Part shown: one piece after another, positions 43,291 through 52,864 of the stretch
Numbering within the stretch: position 1 is the stretch's first letter
How the letters are laid out: each line of letters starts with the position of its first letter
From: CALDSL01 sp039810245
Lineage (GTDB): Bacteria; Chloroflexota; Anaerolineae; Anaerolineales; Anaerolineaceae
Reading direction: 5' to 3'
DNA: 64,000 bases
Assembly: GCA_039810245.1 (NCBI GenBank)
Contig: JBDHWQ010000002.1
Location: forward strand, 186,001-250,000
Translations under genes and position numbers: made by a program
Notes under the pieces: model-generated
Seen by the model: only the letters and a program-made list of their open reading frames with translations
Database searches by the model: none
What the model was told of the DNA's origin: nothing

Positions 43291-44382
43291 ATGTTGAAGT
43301 TAAATGTTGTGCAGGCGGAATATGGCGACTGCCTGGTGCTGCGCTACGGAAGCGAGGCGCAGCCGGGTTACCTGCTGGTGGATGGCGGACCTTCCGAGAC
43401 CTATCCCCACCACCTCAAACCGGTGCTGGAGCAGATCGGCTCGTCCGGCGGATGCCTGGACCTGATGGTGCTCAGCCATGTGGACAATGATCATATCATC
43501 GGCTTGCTGGAGATGATGGCCGATATGGCGAAACGGCGGGAAAAGAGCCAGCCTGAACTATTACCGGTGCGCGGGCTATGGCATAACAGCTTTGAACGCA
43601 CGATGGGCGGCAACCGCGGGCTGGTTGCGCGCATGGATAGCGGCCTGGCCGGCGCGGGGGCGTCTTTTGCCAACGCAGCAGCGGTCACATTTGGCATCAG
43701 CGAGGGGAACAAGCTGCTTACCGCTGCGCGGCAATTGAATATCCCGATTAACCCGCACACGGGCGGAGGCACTATCACCACTGAGGCGCTGCCCAAGCCG
43801 GTGGTGCTGCAGGACCTCAAGATATGGGTATTGGGACCCACGCCGCAAAACCTGGCGCAACTGCAGGAGAAGTGGCTGGCCTGGCTGGATACCTACCAGA
43901 AACGCGCTCCGTTTGCGAGTGGCGTCGAAGCCGAGAAACTGGATCGCAGCGTGCCCAACCTGAGCAGCATCATGCTGCTGGCGCAAAGCGGGCGGCGGAA
44001 AATCCTGCTTACGGGAGATGCTACCAGCGATGATGTTCTGGAAGGTTTAAAAACGCTCAAGCTGATGCCAAAATCGGGTGTGTTTAAAGTGGACGTGCTC
44101 AAGCTGCCGCATCACGGCAGCGCGCGCAACGTGCGCAAGGCATTCTTCAACAGTGTGCAGGCGAAAATTTACGTAATTTCCGCCAACGGGCGCGACGGCA
44201 ACCCCGACCTGGCTACGCTGATCTGGCTGGTGAGCGCAGCCAAAGAGCAAGGGCGCAAGATCAAAATCCTGGCGACCAACGCGCCAGAGAGCATCCAGCA
44301 GTTGATGGAAGAATACCCGCCGAAAGAGTGGGGCTACACCCTGCAGGTGCTGCCGGCTGACCAACACGCGGTGGAAATTTAG
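43291..44382 (+). CDS. ComEC/Rec2-like metallo-beta-lactamase-fold protein
   Basis: The 363-residue soluble protein has an MBL fold of the ComEC C-terminal type. The metal-binding motif SHVDNDH supplies His63, Asp65, Asp67 and His68. LLVDGGP precedes it, and LLTGDATSDD, LKLPHHGSARN and VISANGRDGNP follow. This subfamily hydrolyses phosphodiesters or nucleic acid in some members; free-standing cytosolic versions are poorly known. The ATG at 43291 has AGGGTGGG upstream and fits the family start. The frame also extends to TTG at 43252. It is the first gene of an operon ending in several predicted proteases, so I infer a role in signal making or nucleic-acid attack there. Confidence 0.88.
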   Translation: MLKLNVVQAEYGDCLVLRYGSEAQPGYLLVDGGPSETYPHHLKPVLEQIGSSGGCLDLMVLSHVDNDHIIGLLEMMADMAKRREKSQPELLPVRGLWHNSFERTMGGNRGLVARMDSGLAGAGASFANAAAVTFGISEGNKLLTAARQLNIPINPHTGGGTITTEALPKPVVLQDLKIWVLGPTPQNLAQLQEKWLAWLDTYQKRAPFASGVEAEKLDRSVPNLSSIMLLAQSGRRKILLTGDATSDDVLEGLKTLKLMPKSGVFKVDVLKLPHHGSARNVRKAFFNSVQAKIYVISANGRDGNPDLATLIWLVSAAKEQGRKIKILATNAPESIQQLMEEYPPKEWGYTLQVLPADQHAVEI

Positions 44383-44489
44383 ACCACCCGACGAAGCGTG
44401 TGACTTGCCTGCCACAGGAATCTTATTCCAAAGCAAAACAGGACTGTAGCGGGTTACAACAAAGACGGATTACCAGAGAGGAAGGGGAT

Positions 44490-44831
44490 ATGGGTCTCAG
44501 TTTTTTGTATGGTGTCATCGGTGGCGCACTGGGCGAACTGCTCAAATGGTACGCGCTGCGCGAATCACCCAACCTGCCTACCTATGTTAAAAGCCCATTC
44601 TACTGGGTCGTGACTGTTTTAATGGTTCTGGCAGGCGGGGGGCTGGTGCTGATCCAGGGCGTGGACGCGAATAATCCGTGGCTAGGGATCAACGTGGGTA
44701 TTACCGCGCCGCTGATACTCAAAGGCTTCGCGTCGGCGGTGCCGATCCAGCCGGCGAAATCCGGCGGCGTTTCCTTCGAGCCCAAAACCACACCACCGCC
44801 CAGCCTGATCAATTTTTACGCCGGACGGTAA
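44490..44831 (+). CDS. Small two-TM membrane protein
   Basis: The 113-residue protein has hydrophobic segments at about 3-14 (weak), 33-52 and 61-80. A polar Pro/Thr-rich C-terminal tail contains FEPKTTPPPS. No family is recognised. The ATG has GAGGAAGGGG upstream; the frame upstream of it is not supported. It sits between the MBL gene and the CHAT gene, 24 bases before the latter. This recalls the other protease operon, which also begins with a two-TM protein. A membrane anchor role is inferred only from that parallel. Confidence 0.7.
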   Translation: MGLSFLYGVIGGALGELLKWYALRESPNLPTYVKSPFYWVVTVLMVLAGGGLVLIQGVDANNPWLGINVGITAPLILKGFASAVPIQPAKSGGVSFEPKTTPPPSLINFYAGR

Positions 44832-44855
44832 CGCCCGGGAACTGACTTCCCATCC

Positions 44856-47800
44856 ATGTCTGGGATCGCGCCCGACAGCGCACTGATCGAGGTGATTTTT
44901 AAGGGAGAAAATCGCCCGTGTGAGGTACGCCTGACGCTGCAAGACCAGCAGCGCGCCACGGGCAGCCTGGATACAACCGCGGCCGGCGCACTCAGCCTGC
45001 GCATCAATCAGGGCTGGCACACCGGACTGCACGAGCAGCTCGGGCGTGAATTATTCCAGTTACTGCTGCCCGAACCGCTGGCTACGCTGTATGCTTCGGC
45101 GCTGCGCGCCAGTGGGCGGCGTGGTTTGCGGCTGGCGCTGGAAATTGACCCTGAGCTGCCCGCGCTGCACCACGTGCCGTGGGAGCGCATGCTGCACCCG
45201 GTCGGCGCGGGGTGGCTGCCGCTGGCGGCCGCGCCCAACGTATTCTTCTCGCGCCGGCTGCGACCTGGCCAACCCTGGCCGCTGCCCGCCCCGGCCGGCG
45301 CCCTCAAAGCGTTGGTGGTCGTCTCCAGCCCGTTCCCTCAGGGGAGTCCCTTCTATGTGGATAGCGCCAAAGAGCAGGCTGCCATCCTGGAAGTGTTAGC
45401 GCAGTTCCCCGACCAGGTACAGGCAGAAGTGCTGAGCGGCGAAATCCGGCTGCAGCAGATTGTCGACCGGCTGAACAGCGCCGGCGGATATGATATCCTG
45501 TATTACGCCGGGCATGGCACATGGAACGACGCCACCCAGACCGGCGCGCTGATCCTTACTGGCCCGCAGCCGGATGGCAGCAGCGGCCCGGTCGAAGTAA
45601 GCGCGGCTGAGGTCGTTGATAAATTGGGCAGCGTGGGCAGCCTGCCGCGTCTGGTATTCCTGGGCGCGTGTGAGAGCGGCCAGCAGTCCACATTCGATGC
45701 CTTCGCGGGCGTGGGGCCGGCGCTGGTGATCGGCGGCTGCCCGGCGGTAGTGTGCATGCAGGAGAAGGTGGAGAACGCAGTGGCGCGACCATTCGCAGTG
45801 GAATTCACCAGTAACCTGCTGTTGAGCGGCTGCGTGGACCTGGCGATGAACCGCGCGCGTGTAACGCTACTGGAAAACCAATACTTTCAGTGGGCCGTGC
45901 CGGTGCTGTACATGCACCTGCTGGATGGCCTATTGTTCAATCCGGTGCAGCGCTTCCGCCCGGCGCAGCCACAACCCTACAAAAAATTGGCTCCCTATGG
46001 CCGAGACGATGGTAATCTATTCAAAGGCCGCACGGTAGATGTGACCGAAGTGGCTACACGCATCAGGGCCGGGCAGATCACCCTGGTGCATGGTGAATCC
46101 GGCGTGGGGTTGACCTCGCTGCTGGACGCCGGAGTATGTAAGGTGCTGACAGAGGGTAACGAGCAGGTGCGCTGCCGCGTGGTGCGCGTGGAAGATTATG
46201 GCGACCTGGCGGGCGAAATTCGCACCAACCTGGTGGAAGACGGCCGCCCGGTATTCCTACCACTGGCCGGTGATGCTGCCCTGGCAGACGTGCTGCAGGC
46301 GGTGGCCAATGGCCCGTTCGCCGCGCTGGTGTTGATGCTAGACCAGTTCGAAAACGCGCTGGCACTGCCCCCTGCCCGCCAGCAAGAAATTTTTGATGGG
46401 TTGGATGCAGGGCTGGCGGCAGCCGGCCAGCGTCTCAAGCTGGTGATCGCGCTTAACAGCGACTTCCTCAGCGGGCAGGCGCAGTTGCAGAGCTGGCTGG
46501 GTAGCCGCGCCGGTAACTGGGTGGAGGTGCTGCCGCTGCAACCGGATAATGCGGTTGAAGCCATCTACCAACCGCTGCGCGATATTGGCTCCGCGGTGCA
46601 GATCAACCGCAAGTATGTCAAAGAGCAGATTGTGCCTGACCTGACGGGGCTGTATGCCGGGAAAGCGTCAAAACAGAAGTCCTGGGTTGACCCCGGCCAG
46701 CTCCAAATCGTATCCTCGTGGCTATACGAAAAGGCTGAAAATACCAACGAGGACACGATCGAGTTATATGAAGATACGGGCGGCGCGGATGGTATCCTGG
46801 CGCGCTATATGAGCGAGGAGATGGAACAGCTCTTCCCGGGCGAGTCGGCCGACATCGCGCGCAAGATCTTCGTGGCCCTGGCCGCTCCGCAAATGGATCA
46901 CTGGGTGCGGCCGGAGCAGGTCACGATCCGCGCCGCGGCGCAGGACGGCCAGCCCGGCGCACCGGTGCCGGCCGGCGTGGTGACCACGGTGTTGAACCAG
47001 CTGGTGCGCGCCGAACTGCTGACGCGGCGCTTCCAGGATGGCGGCTACGCCTATGCCTTCTCCAACCATACCGTGGCCGAGCAGGCCGTGCTGCTGGGCG
47101 GTGAGAGCGTACGCCTGGCCTACCAGGTGGGCGATGAGCTGGAGCGCGCCTGGCGGCTGTGGCTGGCCGAGCGCGAAGAAAGCCAGGCCGACCCGGCGCG
47201 GTTGGATGCAGCGCTGCCCGGGGTGCAGCAGCTGCGCCGTCTGGCGGAGTTCGGCGCGCACATTGATGCGCCGCCGGTGAAGCTTCTGCTGCTGCTACGC
47301 GCTGCGGTGCTGCACCGCGAGCCGGTGGACACGTGGCTGGAGAAGCTGCGCAAGAAGGAAAATGAGCTGCACCTGGTGCAGGCTTTGGAAAGCAGCGGCC
47401 CGCAAGAACCCGAGCCTGCCATCAGCGGCGTGGCGCGCAGCCTTTCCCATACCTTGCTGGGGATGGGTGCCGCGAGCATGCCCAAACGGCCGGACAACGC
47501 CTATGGCTATGGCGAAGTCGCGTGGGCGGCGGTGAACAGCGGGGACCCCATCAGCCGGCAGACAGCCGCGCTGGCCCTGGCCGTGCTGCCCGGCGGCGCA
47601 GGCGAAGCCCTGGCGCGGCTGCACCTGGCGCTGGATGCCGGCGCGAAGCGGCCGCGACTGGCCGGTCAGGTGTACGGCAGCCTGGCCGAGCATCTGCCGG
47701 AGGCAGACCGCGGCGCAGTGGAGCGTGAGATCCGCCACCTGCCGCTGTCAGGGCGCCTGGCAGCGTACCTGTGGCGCGGCACCTGGCGCGCAATCAATGA

Positions 47801-48521
47801 TCGCGGTTGGATCGCATGGAGCACGTTGGGTGGCGCGTTGGGGGCCGGGCTGGGCCTGGGTTTGGAACGGCTGCTGGTGGGTATCCTTGCCACCCCGCCC
47901 GGGCAGACCATTCGACTGCTGGGATCCACGTTTTTCTTCATCCATTCCTACACCGGTTTCCTGCTTATGCTCTTGTGCTGTCTGGGCCTGGCGCTGGCGG
48001 GGCCAATCTTCCTGCGCAACCGCTCGCATACCACGCTGGCGCAGCGACTGCTACTGGGCACGTTGGGTTTTGGATTCGCCAATCTGGCAGTCAGTTTTAT
48101 TACCGGGGGCAACATCCTGGCGGTCCCCTTCCCGATCCTGGCAGGATTCCTGGCGGGGATTCTTCTCAGCGCACCCCTGGCGCTGCAGGATGCGCAAGCA
48201 GATGCTCACCTCAGTGGGCGGGTGCTCGCCGCCGGCGCGGTTGCGGCGCTGCTGTTCGCCGGGTTACACGCCGTTTTTCTGGCGTTCCCTAACCTGGGCG
48301 TGGGTATTACCTCGGCATTGTCTGCCGGGGCGATGAACAGCCTGTTTCAGCACTGGGGCTGGCTGCAGCGCGCCTACCCTTCGGATTGGGCCGACCTGAT
48401 TTCATTGGCGGACGCGCTGCTTTCCGGTTCGGCGCTGGCATTCGGCGGGCTGGCCGGCCGGCGGCTGGCGGCTATAGGCTACGCGCGCTGGCAGGTTATT
48501 GTTAACCGCGGTTCAGATTAA
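44856..48521 (+). CDS. CHAT protease - STAND-like NTPase - membrane protein
   Basis: The protein has 1,221 residues. An N-terminal CHAT (caspase-fold) protease domain has the predicted dyad His220 in YYAGHG and Cys272 in FLGACESG; a conserved VPWERM helix precedes it. A STAND-type NTPase domain follows (about 385-750). Its P-loop reads GESGVGLTS (from 413), with Leu419 where the nucleotide-binding Lys is expected. Walker B is LMLDQFENAL (about 494). Helical repeats with HEAT-like character span about 750-970, and five or six TM segments fill about 985-1215. CHAT-STAND proteins are thought to be switch-like effectors; here the protease would be fixed to the inner membrane. It is the central gene of the operon. 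Confidence 0.88.
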   Translation: MSGIAPDSALIEVIFKGENRPCEVRLTLQDQQRATGSLDTTAAGALSLRINQGWHTGLHEQLGRELFQLLLPEPLATLYASALRASGRRGLRLALEIDPELPALHHVPWERMLHPVGAGWLPLAAAPNVFFSRRLRPGQPWPLPAPAGALKALVVVSSPFPQGSPFYVDSAKEQAAILEVLAQFPDQVQAEVLSGEIRLQQIVDRLNSAGGYDILYYAGHGTWNDATQTGALILTGPQPDGSSGPVEVSAAEVVDKLGSVGSLPRLVFLGACESGQQSTFDAFAGVGPALVIGGCPAVVCMQEKVENAVARPFAVEFTSNLLLSGCVDLAMNRARVTLLENQYFQWAVPVLYMHLLDGLLFNPVQRFRPAQPQPYKKLAPYGRDDGNLFKGRTVDVTEVATRIRAGQITLVHGESGVGLTSLLDAGVCKVLTEGNEQVRCRVVRVEDYGDLAGEIRTNLVEDGRPVFLPLAGDAALADVLQAVANGPFAALVLMLDQFENALALPPARQQEIFDGLDAGLAAAGQRLKLVIALNSDFLSGQAQLQSWLGSRAGNWVEVLPLQPDNAVEAIYQPLRDIGSAVQINRKYVKEQIVPDLTGLYAGKASKQKSWVDPGQLQIVSSWLYEKAENTNEDTIELYEDTGGADGILARYMSEEMEQLFPGESADIARKIFVALAAPQMDHWVRPEQVTIRAAAQDGQPGAPVPAGVVTTVLNQLVRAELLTRRFQDGGYAYAFSNHTVAEQAVLLGGESVRLAYQVGDELERAWRLWLAEREESQADPARLDAALPGVQQLRRLAEFGAHIDAPPVKLLLLLRAAVLHREPVDTWLEKLRKKENELHLVQALESSGPQEPEPAISGVARSLSHTLLGMGAASMPKRPDNAYGYGEVAWAAVNSGDPISRQTAALALAVLPGGAGEALARLHLALDAGAKRPRLAGQVYGSLAEHLPEADRGAVEREIRHLPLSGRLAAYLWRGTWRAINDRGWIAWSTLGGALGAGLGLGLERLLVGILATPPGQTIRLLGSTFFFIHSYTGFLLMLLCCLGLALAGPIFLRNRSHTTLAQRLLLGTLGFGFANLAVSFITGGNILAVPFPILAGFLAGILLSAPLALQDAQADAHLSGRVLAAGAVAALLFAGLHAVFLAFPNLGVGITSALSAGAMNSLFQHWGWLQRAYPSDWADLISLADALLSGSALAFGGLAGRRLAAIGYARWQVIVNRGSD

Positions 48522-48539
48522 CGGTACAAGGAGCGGTTT

Positions 48540-49919
48540 ATGGACACAAAAGGGAATAGAACGATGCGCCTGCTGCTGGCCGGTGCTGTGCTGGCAATGG
48601 CAATCATGGCATGCAGCCTGACCGGTGGGCAACCAACCGACGCGCCGGCCACTGAGTCACCGGCGCAAACCGCCCCACCCGCGGCAAGCGCCACCACTGA
48701 AGCTACCAGCCCGCCGGACGCCAGTGCTACCCCTACCACACGCCCCACAGCCAGCGCAACCAGCATCCCGCCCTCGCCCACCGCTCCGCCAACCACCGTG
48801 GCGCGGGTGGAAGTGCCCTCACAAGTGCGGCGGTTGAATGCCGCGGTGTTCACCGGTGCGCGCCAGCCGCTGCCCGCGCTGGACCAGGATGGCTTCATCA
48901 CGCTGGATGCAAACGCGCTGATCACCACAGACCTCAACGGTGAGGCAGAAGTGGTTTTGAATAACTGCCTGAGGATCTTTGTATTCCAGCTTTCCAGTCT
49001 CACGCGCAGTACCTGCCGTCGCGCAGACCAGCAGAGCGGGCTGGCGGCGTGCAGCACAGGCGGCATCGCCACGGTGATCAACAACTGCACTTCCAAAGTG
49101 AAGATTGAAAGCCCCAGCGCCAGCGTGACCACTGATGGAACCATGTTCTCATTGATCTATCTGCCCGAGGATCAGATCAGCCTGCTGCAGGTATACGAAG
49201 GAGAGGTGGATGTGCAGGGAGTGACGGACATGAGCAGCGGACAAATGAGCGGCGGCAGCACAGTTGAACAGGACAATTTGTGGTTCAGCGCCCCGGGCAG
49301 CCAGTGGGACAACATCAATGGCATACCCGCGCGCGAAGCCCAGGAAATGTCGGTATGGGAAGCCATCCGCCCCGAGCTGATCGTGCGCTATCCATATCTG
49401 GACACGTGGATGGACTCGACCGGCGAGGTGATCCGCGCGCAAAACCTGGATTTCCAATCCTATCTGGATAAGCCCAACGGAACGGTGCAGATGGGCGCGG
49501 TAGGCCCGGCCTTTGATGAGCCCAATGAAAATGTCATGCTCACCCAGGGCGTGTGGTGGAGCGATGTGGAACACTCAGTGTGGCCCGACCAGAACGTGCG
49601 CCTGACGCTAACCACCCCTCTGGAGACGGTGGAAGATGCGCGCATCCTGGAATACAACCAGGAAGCCGCGCAAGGCCTGGTGACCAGCACATCCTTCCAG
49701 GATTTTGACTACGTGATCTGGATCGCCCTGGATGGCAATGATCCATACTCCTCGCTCGAATATGTGAAATTGAGCGACTACTTCCAGCAGCTCGGGTTGA
49801 ACCCGGAACCCAGTTATTACTACGATAATGATTCACTGCAGGCATTGATCGCGGCTTCTGAGACTGGCGACAATCCCCCGCTGTTTTGGGTTGGGACAAC
49901 GCCCGAATGGGTGAACTAG
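48540..49919 (+). CDS. FecR-like lipoprotein 1
   Basis: The 459-residue exported lipoprotein has a hydrophobic signal and lipobox (MAIMAC, near residue 24). A long Thr/Pro/Ser/Ala linker follows (about 30-85), then a FecR-type beta domain (about 95-235; SGEAEV-like DLNGEAEVVLNN, TDGTMFSLIYL, LLQVYEGEVDVQGV). The remainder (about 260-459) is not recognised and has FDYVIWIALDG and a final WVGTTPEWVN. Two starts are possible, ATG 48540 and ATG 48564. FecR domains usually sense or transmit signals across the envelope. It follows the CHAT gene by 18 bases and is paralogous to the next gene. Confidence 0.82.
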   Translation: MDTKGNRTMRLLLAGAVLAMAIMACSLTGGQPTDAPATESPAQTAPPAASATTEATSPPDASATPTTRPTASATSIPPSPTAPPTTVARVEVPSQVRRLNAAVFTGARQPLPALDQDGFITLDANALITTDLNGEAEVVLNNCLRIFVFQLSSLTRSTCRRADQQSGLAACSTGGIATVINNCTSKVKIESPSASVTTDGTMFSLIYLPEDQISLLQVYEGEVDVQGVTDMSSGQMSGGSTVEQDNLWFSAPGSQWDNINGIPAREAQEMSVWEAIRPELIVRYPYLDTWMDSTGEVIRAQNLDFQSYLDKPNGTVQMGAVGPAFDEPNENVMLTQGVWWSDVEHSVWPDQNVRLTLTTPLETVEDARILEYNQEAAQGLVTSTSFQDFDYVIWIALDGNDPYSSLEYVKLSDYFQQLGLNPEPSYYYDNDSLQALIAASETGDNPPLFWVGTTPEWVN

Positions 49920-49928
49920 GAGCCGAAT

Positions 49929-51257
49929 ATGTACGCAAAAGGGAATTGGAGTGGCTGGCTGCTGGTTGGTCTGTTAGCGCTAGCACTGGCCGCGGGATGC
50001 GACGATACGCCGACAGATACCCCGATACCCGCGAGTACAATCACGCCTACCGTGATCATCACGGGCACCCCACTCGATGAAATCACCGACACCCCGGTAC
50101 CGGAGATCACCGACACGCCGGTAGAGCCTACCGCAGACAAGAATGCCAAGGTGCTGGTGCAATCGATGGTGCGCCGGTTGACGCCAGTGGTCTGGGCCGG
50201 CCCGGCGGCGCCACTACCTGAAGTAGCCAGCGATGCTGCCTTTGAACTGCAGCCGGGTGGGATGATTAGCACCGACCAGAGCGGCGAGGCGGAAGTCTCT
50301 ATCGAAGACTGCTTGAAGATCTATCTGTATCAGGGTTCGCAGCTCAAACGCAGCACCTGCCACGAAACCGATCAGCAGGGTGGGTTGGCGGTGTGCAGCC
50401 TGGATGGGATGATTTCTGTCATCAACCAGTGCTTGAGCCAGGTGGTGATCGTGCAGACGCCAAACTCAGAAATCGTGACGCATGGCACCGAGTTCACTGT
50501 GATGTACGACGCGCAGCAAGACCTGACCGTGGTGCAGGTGCTGGAAGGGCGGGTGGCTTTCACACCCATCCTGGCGAATATCCCGGCAGCGCAGCCAAGC
50601 GTGGAGCTGCAGGCCAATACCATGATCTTCACCACGTCAAAAGTAGCGCCAACGCTGACCGACCAGCTCCCTGAGCGCCAGGTACTACCACTCGAACGTT
50701 GGGAGATACTGCGCAGCAATCTGACCGTGAAAAACCCGTACGTCGATCTGTGGATGGAATCGACACGGGCGCAGGCGGTGGTCAACCAAAGCACATTCCC
50801 GCAGGTGTTAATCCGCCCCAGTGGTACCGTCATCATCGATATGACCGGAGCAGCCTGGAATGACCCGACATTGCAAAAACTGGTATCTGATAACATCCCC
50901 TGGACGGAATTTGTTCATGAGCTGTGGCCAGATGCGTTTGTGAAGCCGCAACTGGTATTCCCGGAAAAACAGGTGAATGACGCGCGCTTTCTCAAGCGCA
51001 CGGACCTGCTGCCCAGCACGCGCGCCGCCATCCGCTTGCGCGGGCAGGCGCAAAATGTGATTACAATTTTCGCTCTGCGCGGTAATGCCAATGCGGAAGG
51101 CATCGTCAAGCGCGTGAGCAACTTCCTGGTGGAGAGTGGATTCCGGACCCAGGTCGAATTCCTGGATGCAGAGAGCCTGAAGAATCAACAGGCAATCGCT
51201 GCATTAAACACCAAACCGATCATGATCATCACGCTGTCCGGGTCGTATTTCGAGTAA
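49929..51257 (+). CDS. FecR-like lipoprotein 2
   Basis: The 442-residue paralogue of the preceding lipoprotein shares the layout. A signal with lipobox (LALAAGC, near residue 24) leads a Thr/Pro-rich linker (about 27-60). A FecR-like beta domain follows (about 70-210; STDQSGEAEVSIEDC, THGTEFTVMYD, VVQVLEGRVAFTP). The C-terminal domain resembles its neighbour's (WTEFVHELWPDAFVKPQLVF against the first protein's WWSDVEHSVWPDQNVRLTL). It begins 9 bases after the first lipoprotein gene and ends 16 bases before the C25 gene. A tandem duplication that then diverged is likely. The ligand is unknown. Confidence 0.82.
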   Translation: MYAKGNWSGWLLVGLLALALAAGCDDTPTDTPIPASTITPTVIITGTPLDEITDTPVPEITDTPVEPTADKNAKVLVQSMVRRLTPVVWAGPAAPLPEVASDAAFELQPGGMISTDQSGEAEVSIEDCLKIYLYQGSQLKRSTCHETDQQGGLAVCSLDGMISVINQCLSQVVIVQTPNSEIVTHGTEFTVMYDAQQDLTVVQVLEGRVAFTPILANIPAAQPSVELQANTMIFTTSKVAPTLTDQLPERQVLPLERWEILRSNLTVKNPYVDLWMESTRAQAVVNQSTFPQVLIRPSGTVIIDMTGAAWNDPTLQKLVSDNIPWTEFVHELWPDAFVKPQLVFPEKQVNDARFLKRTDLLPSTRAAIRLRGQAQNVITIFALRGNANAEGIVKRVSNFLVESGFRTQVEFLDAESLKNQQAIAALNTKPIMIITLSGSYFE

Positions 51258-51273
51258 GAGAAACGAGGGTGCA

Positions 51274-52737
51274 ATGAGCAAACGATTTGTGTTCAATGGC
51301 ATCAACGGCGAGACCGGCGAATACCTTACCCAGCCAATGGATCTGGATGAGCTGGTGCGCGTGGCGATGGGCGAGCAGCCCAAACCGGGGCTGGCAGAAA
51401 TCCTGGCCGCCATCTGGCGCAAAATCAGCACGCCATTTATGGGCCTTCCGCTGGGCGTGGACCCCAAAGACCCATCGCAGTCCGGCTGGGGGATCGTATT
51501 CCTGCAGGGCGAAGACCCGGCAGTGAAGACGGCATTGCAAAAACTGATTGACCACCGCCGCCAGAAGATCAATAACGACTCGATCGTCAAGGTGCTGGAT
51601 TACGCGCCTGGCGAAGAGTACGAAGGCTGGCTGGCGCGGTACAACGTCGCCCCGGGGAGTATCGTTCCGACCAGCGTACCATTCTACTTGCTTCTGGTGG
51701 GCGACCCAAAACTGATGCCGTTTGATTTCAGCCAGCTATTAGACGCGGAGTATGCCGTAGGGCGGCTGCACTTTGACACCCCGGCGGAATACGAAGCGTA
51801 TGTTGATTCGCTGATCGCCTACGAAAATGGGACCAGCGTGCCCAACGCGCGCGAGGTAGTATTCTTCAGCCCGCGCCATTCCTTCGATGCGGCCACCCAG
51901 ATGAGCGCGGATTCCCTGGTCAACCCGCTGGCGGATGGCATCCCGGCAGCCAACGGCCAGCCGGCCGCGCCGGGAGTAGCGCAACACTGGGGCTACACGC
52001 GGTGCAAGCTGTGGGGAGATGATGCCACGCGCCAGGCGTTGCTGGACGTCATTTGCCCGCCGGCGCAGCAACAACCGCCGGCGTTGCTGTTCACTGCCAG
52101 CCACGGCATGGGCTTTCCGGCCAGCAGCACGCAGCAGAAAGCTACGCAAGGCGCGCTGCTATGCCAGGACTGGCCGGGTTTTGGCACGATTGCCCCGACA
52201 CATTATTTCAGCGCGGCGGACGTGCCCGCCGGGGCGCGCGTGAACGGCATGGTGATGTTCCACTTCGCCTGTTATGGCGGCGGCACCCCGGAGTATGACC
52301 AGTTTTTCCACGTAGCCAACCAGCCTACTCCGCAACTTGCCAATGCCCCGTTTATCGCCGCGCTGCCCAAAACCTGGCTCACCCACCCCGGCGGCGGCGC
52401 GCTGGCAGTGATCGGCCACGTGGAGCGCGCCTGGGGCTATTCGATTATTGCGCCCGAAGCCGGGCAGCAGATCCAGAGCTTCCAAAACGCGGTAGGCATG
52501 ATCCTCACCGGCCACCCGCTGGGTTACGCGCTCAAGGACTTCAACGAGCGTTTCTCATACCTCTCCAACAAGCTGACGCGGCTGCTCAACCAGCAGCGCA
52601 TTACCCACACGCTGGACAATGATGACTATGTGACCACCTGGGTGCAGCGCAATGACGCCGAAGGCTACGTGCTGCTGGGAGACCCGGCCGCGCGTGTGCG
52701 CGTTGATGCCCTGGGCGCGGCGACATCACTTGCCTGA
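51274..52737 (+). CDS. C25-type caspase-like cysteine protease
   Basis: The 487-residue protein lacks a signal peptide. It has a caspase-hemoglobinase fold of C25 type: predicted His277 in LFTASHGMG and Cys333 in MFHFACYGGG, the latter after a hydrophobic strand (VNGMVMFHFAC). Other core elements are FYLLLVGDPKLMPF and ALAVIGHVERAWGYS. The final YVLLGDPAARV is typical of gingipain-like and C25 domains. Unlike the C25 protein at 25796-28528 it has no TPR extension. Being co-encoded with the CHAT and papain proteins suggests a protease cascade, but the order is unknown. Start ATG has GAGGG upstream. Confidence 0.85.
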   Translation: MSKRFVFNGINGETGEYLTQPMDLDELVRVAMGEQPKPGLAEILAAIWRKISTPFMGLPLGVDPKDPSQSGWGIVFLQGEDPAVKTALQKLIDHRRQKINNDSIVKVLDYAPGEEYEGWLARYNVAPGSIVPTSVPFYLLLVGDPKLMPFDFSQLLDAEYAVGRLHFDTPAEYEAYVDSLIAYENGTSVPNAREVVFFSPRHSFDAATQMSADSLVNPLADGIPAANGQPAAPGVAQHWGYTRCKLWGDDATRQALLDVICPPAQQQPPALLFTASHGMGFPASSTQQKATQGALLCQDWPGFGTIAPTHYFSAADVPAGARVNGMVMFHFACYGGGTPEYDQFFHVANQPTPQLANAPFIAALPKTWLTHPGGGALAVIGHVERAWGYSIIAPEAGQQIQSFQNAVGMILTGHPLGYALKDFNERFSYLSNKLTRLLNQQRITHTLDNDDYVTTWVQRNDAEGYVLLGDPAARVRVDALGAATSLA

Positions 52738-52864
52738 GATCAATCCCGATCCAGCCCGCTCGCCCCTTTCGTTCGCCCCAATGAAAGGACGCATTTGGGG
52801 GAAGAATGGGTGGTTTATTGCGATAACCACTGAAACGAGAAAGTAAACAAAAAGGAGATTACCA

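Noticed and set aside
48487..48510. Sigma-54 promoter before the FecR-like genes (TGGCAGG, TTGTT)
   Set aside because: The -24 element is imperfect, the -12 GC is missing and the spacing is wrong; it is also within the CHAT gene.
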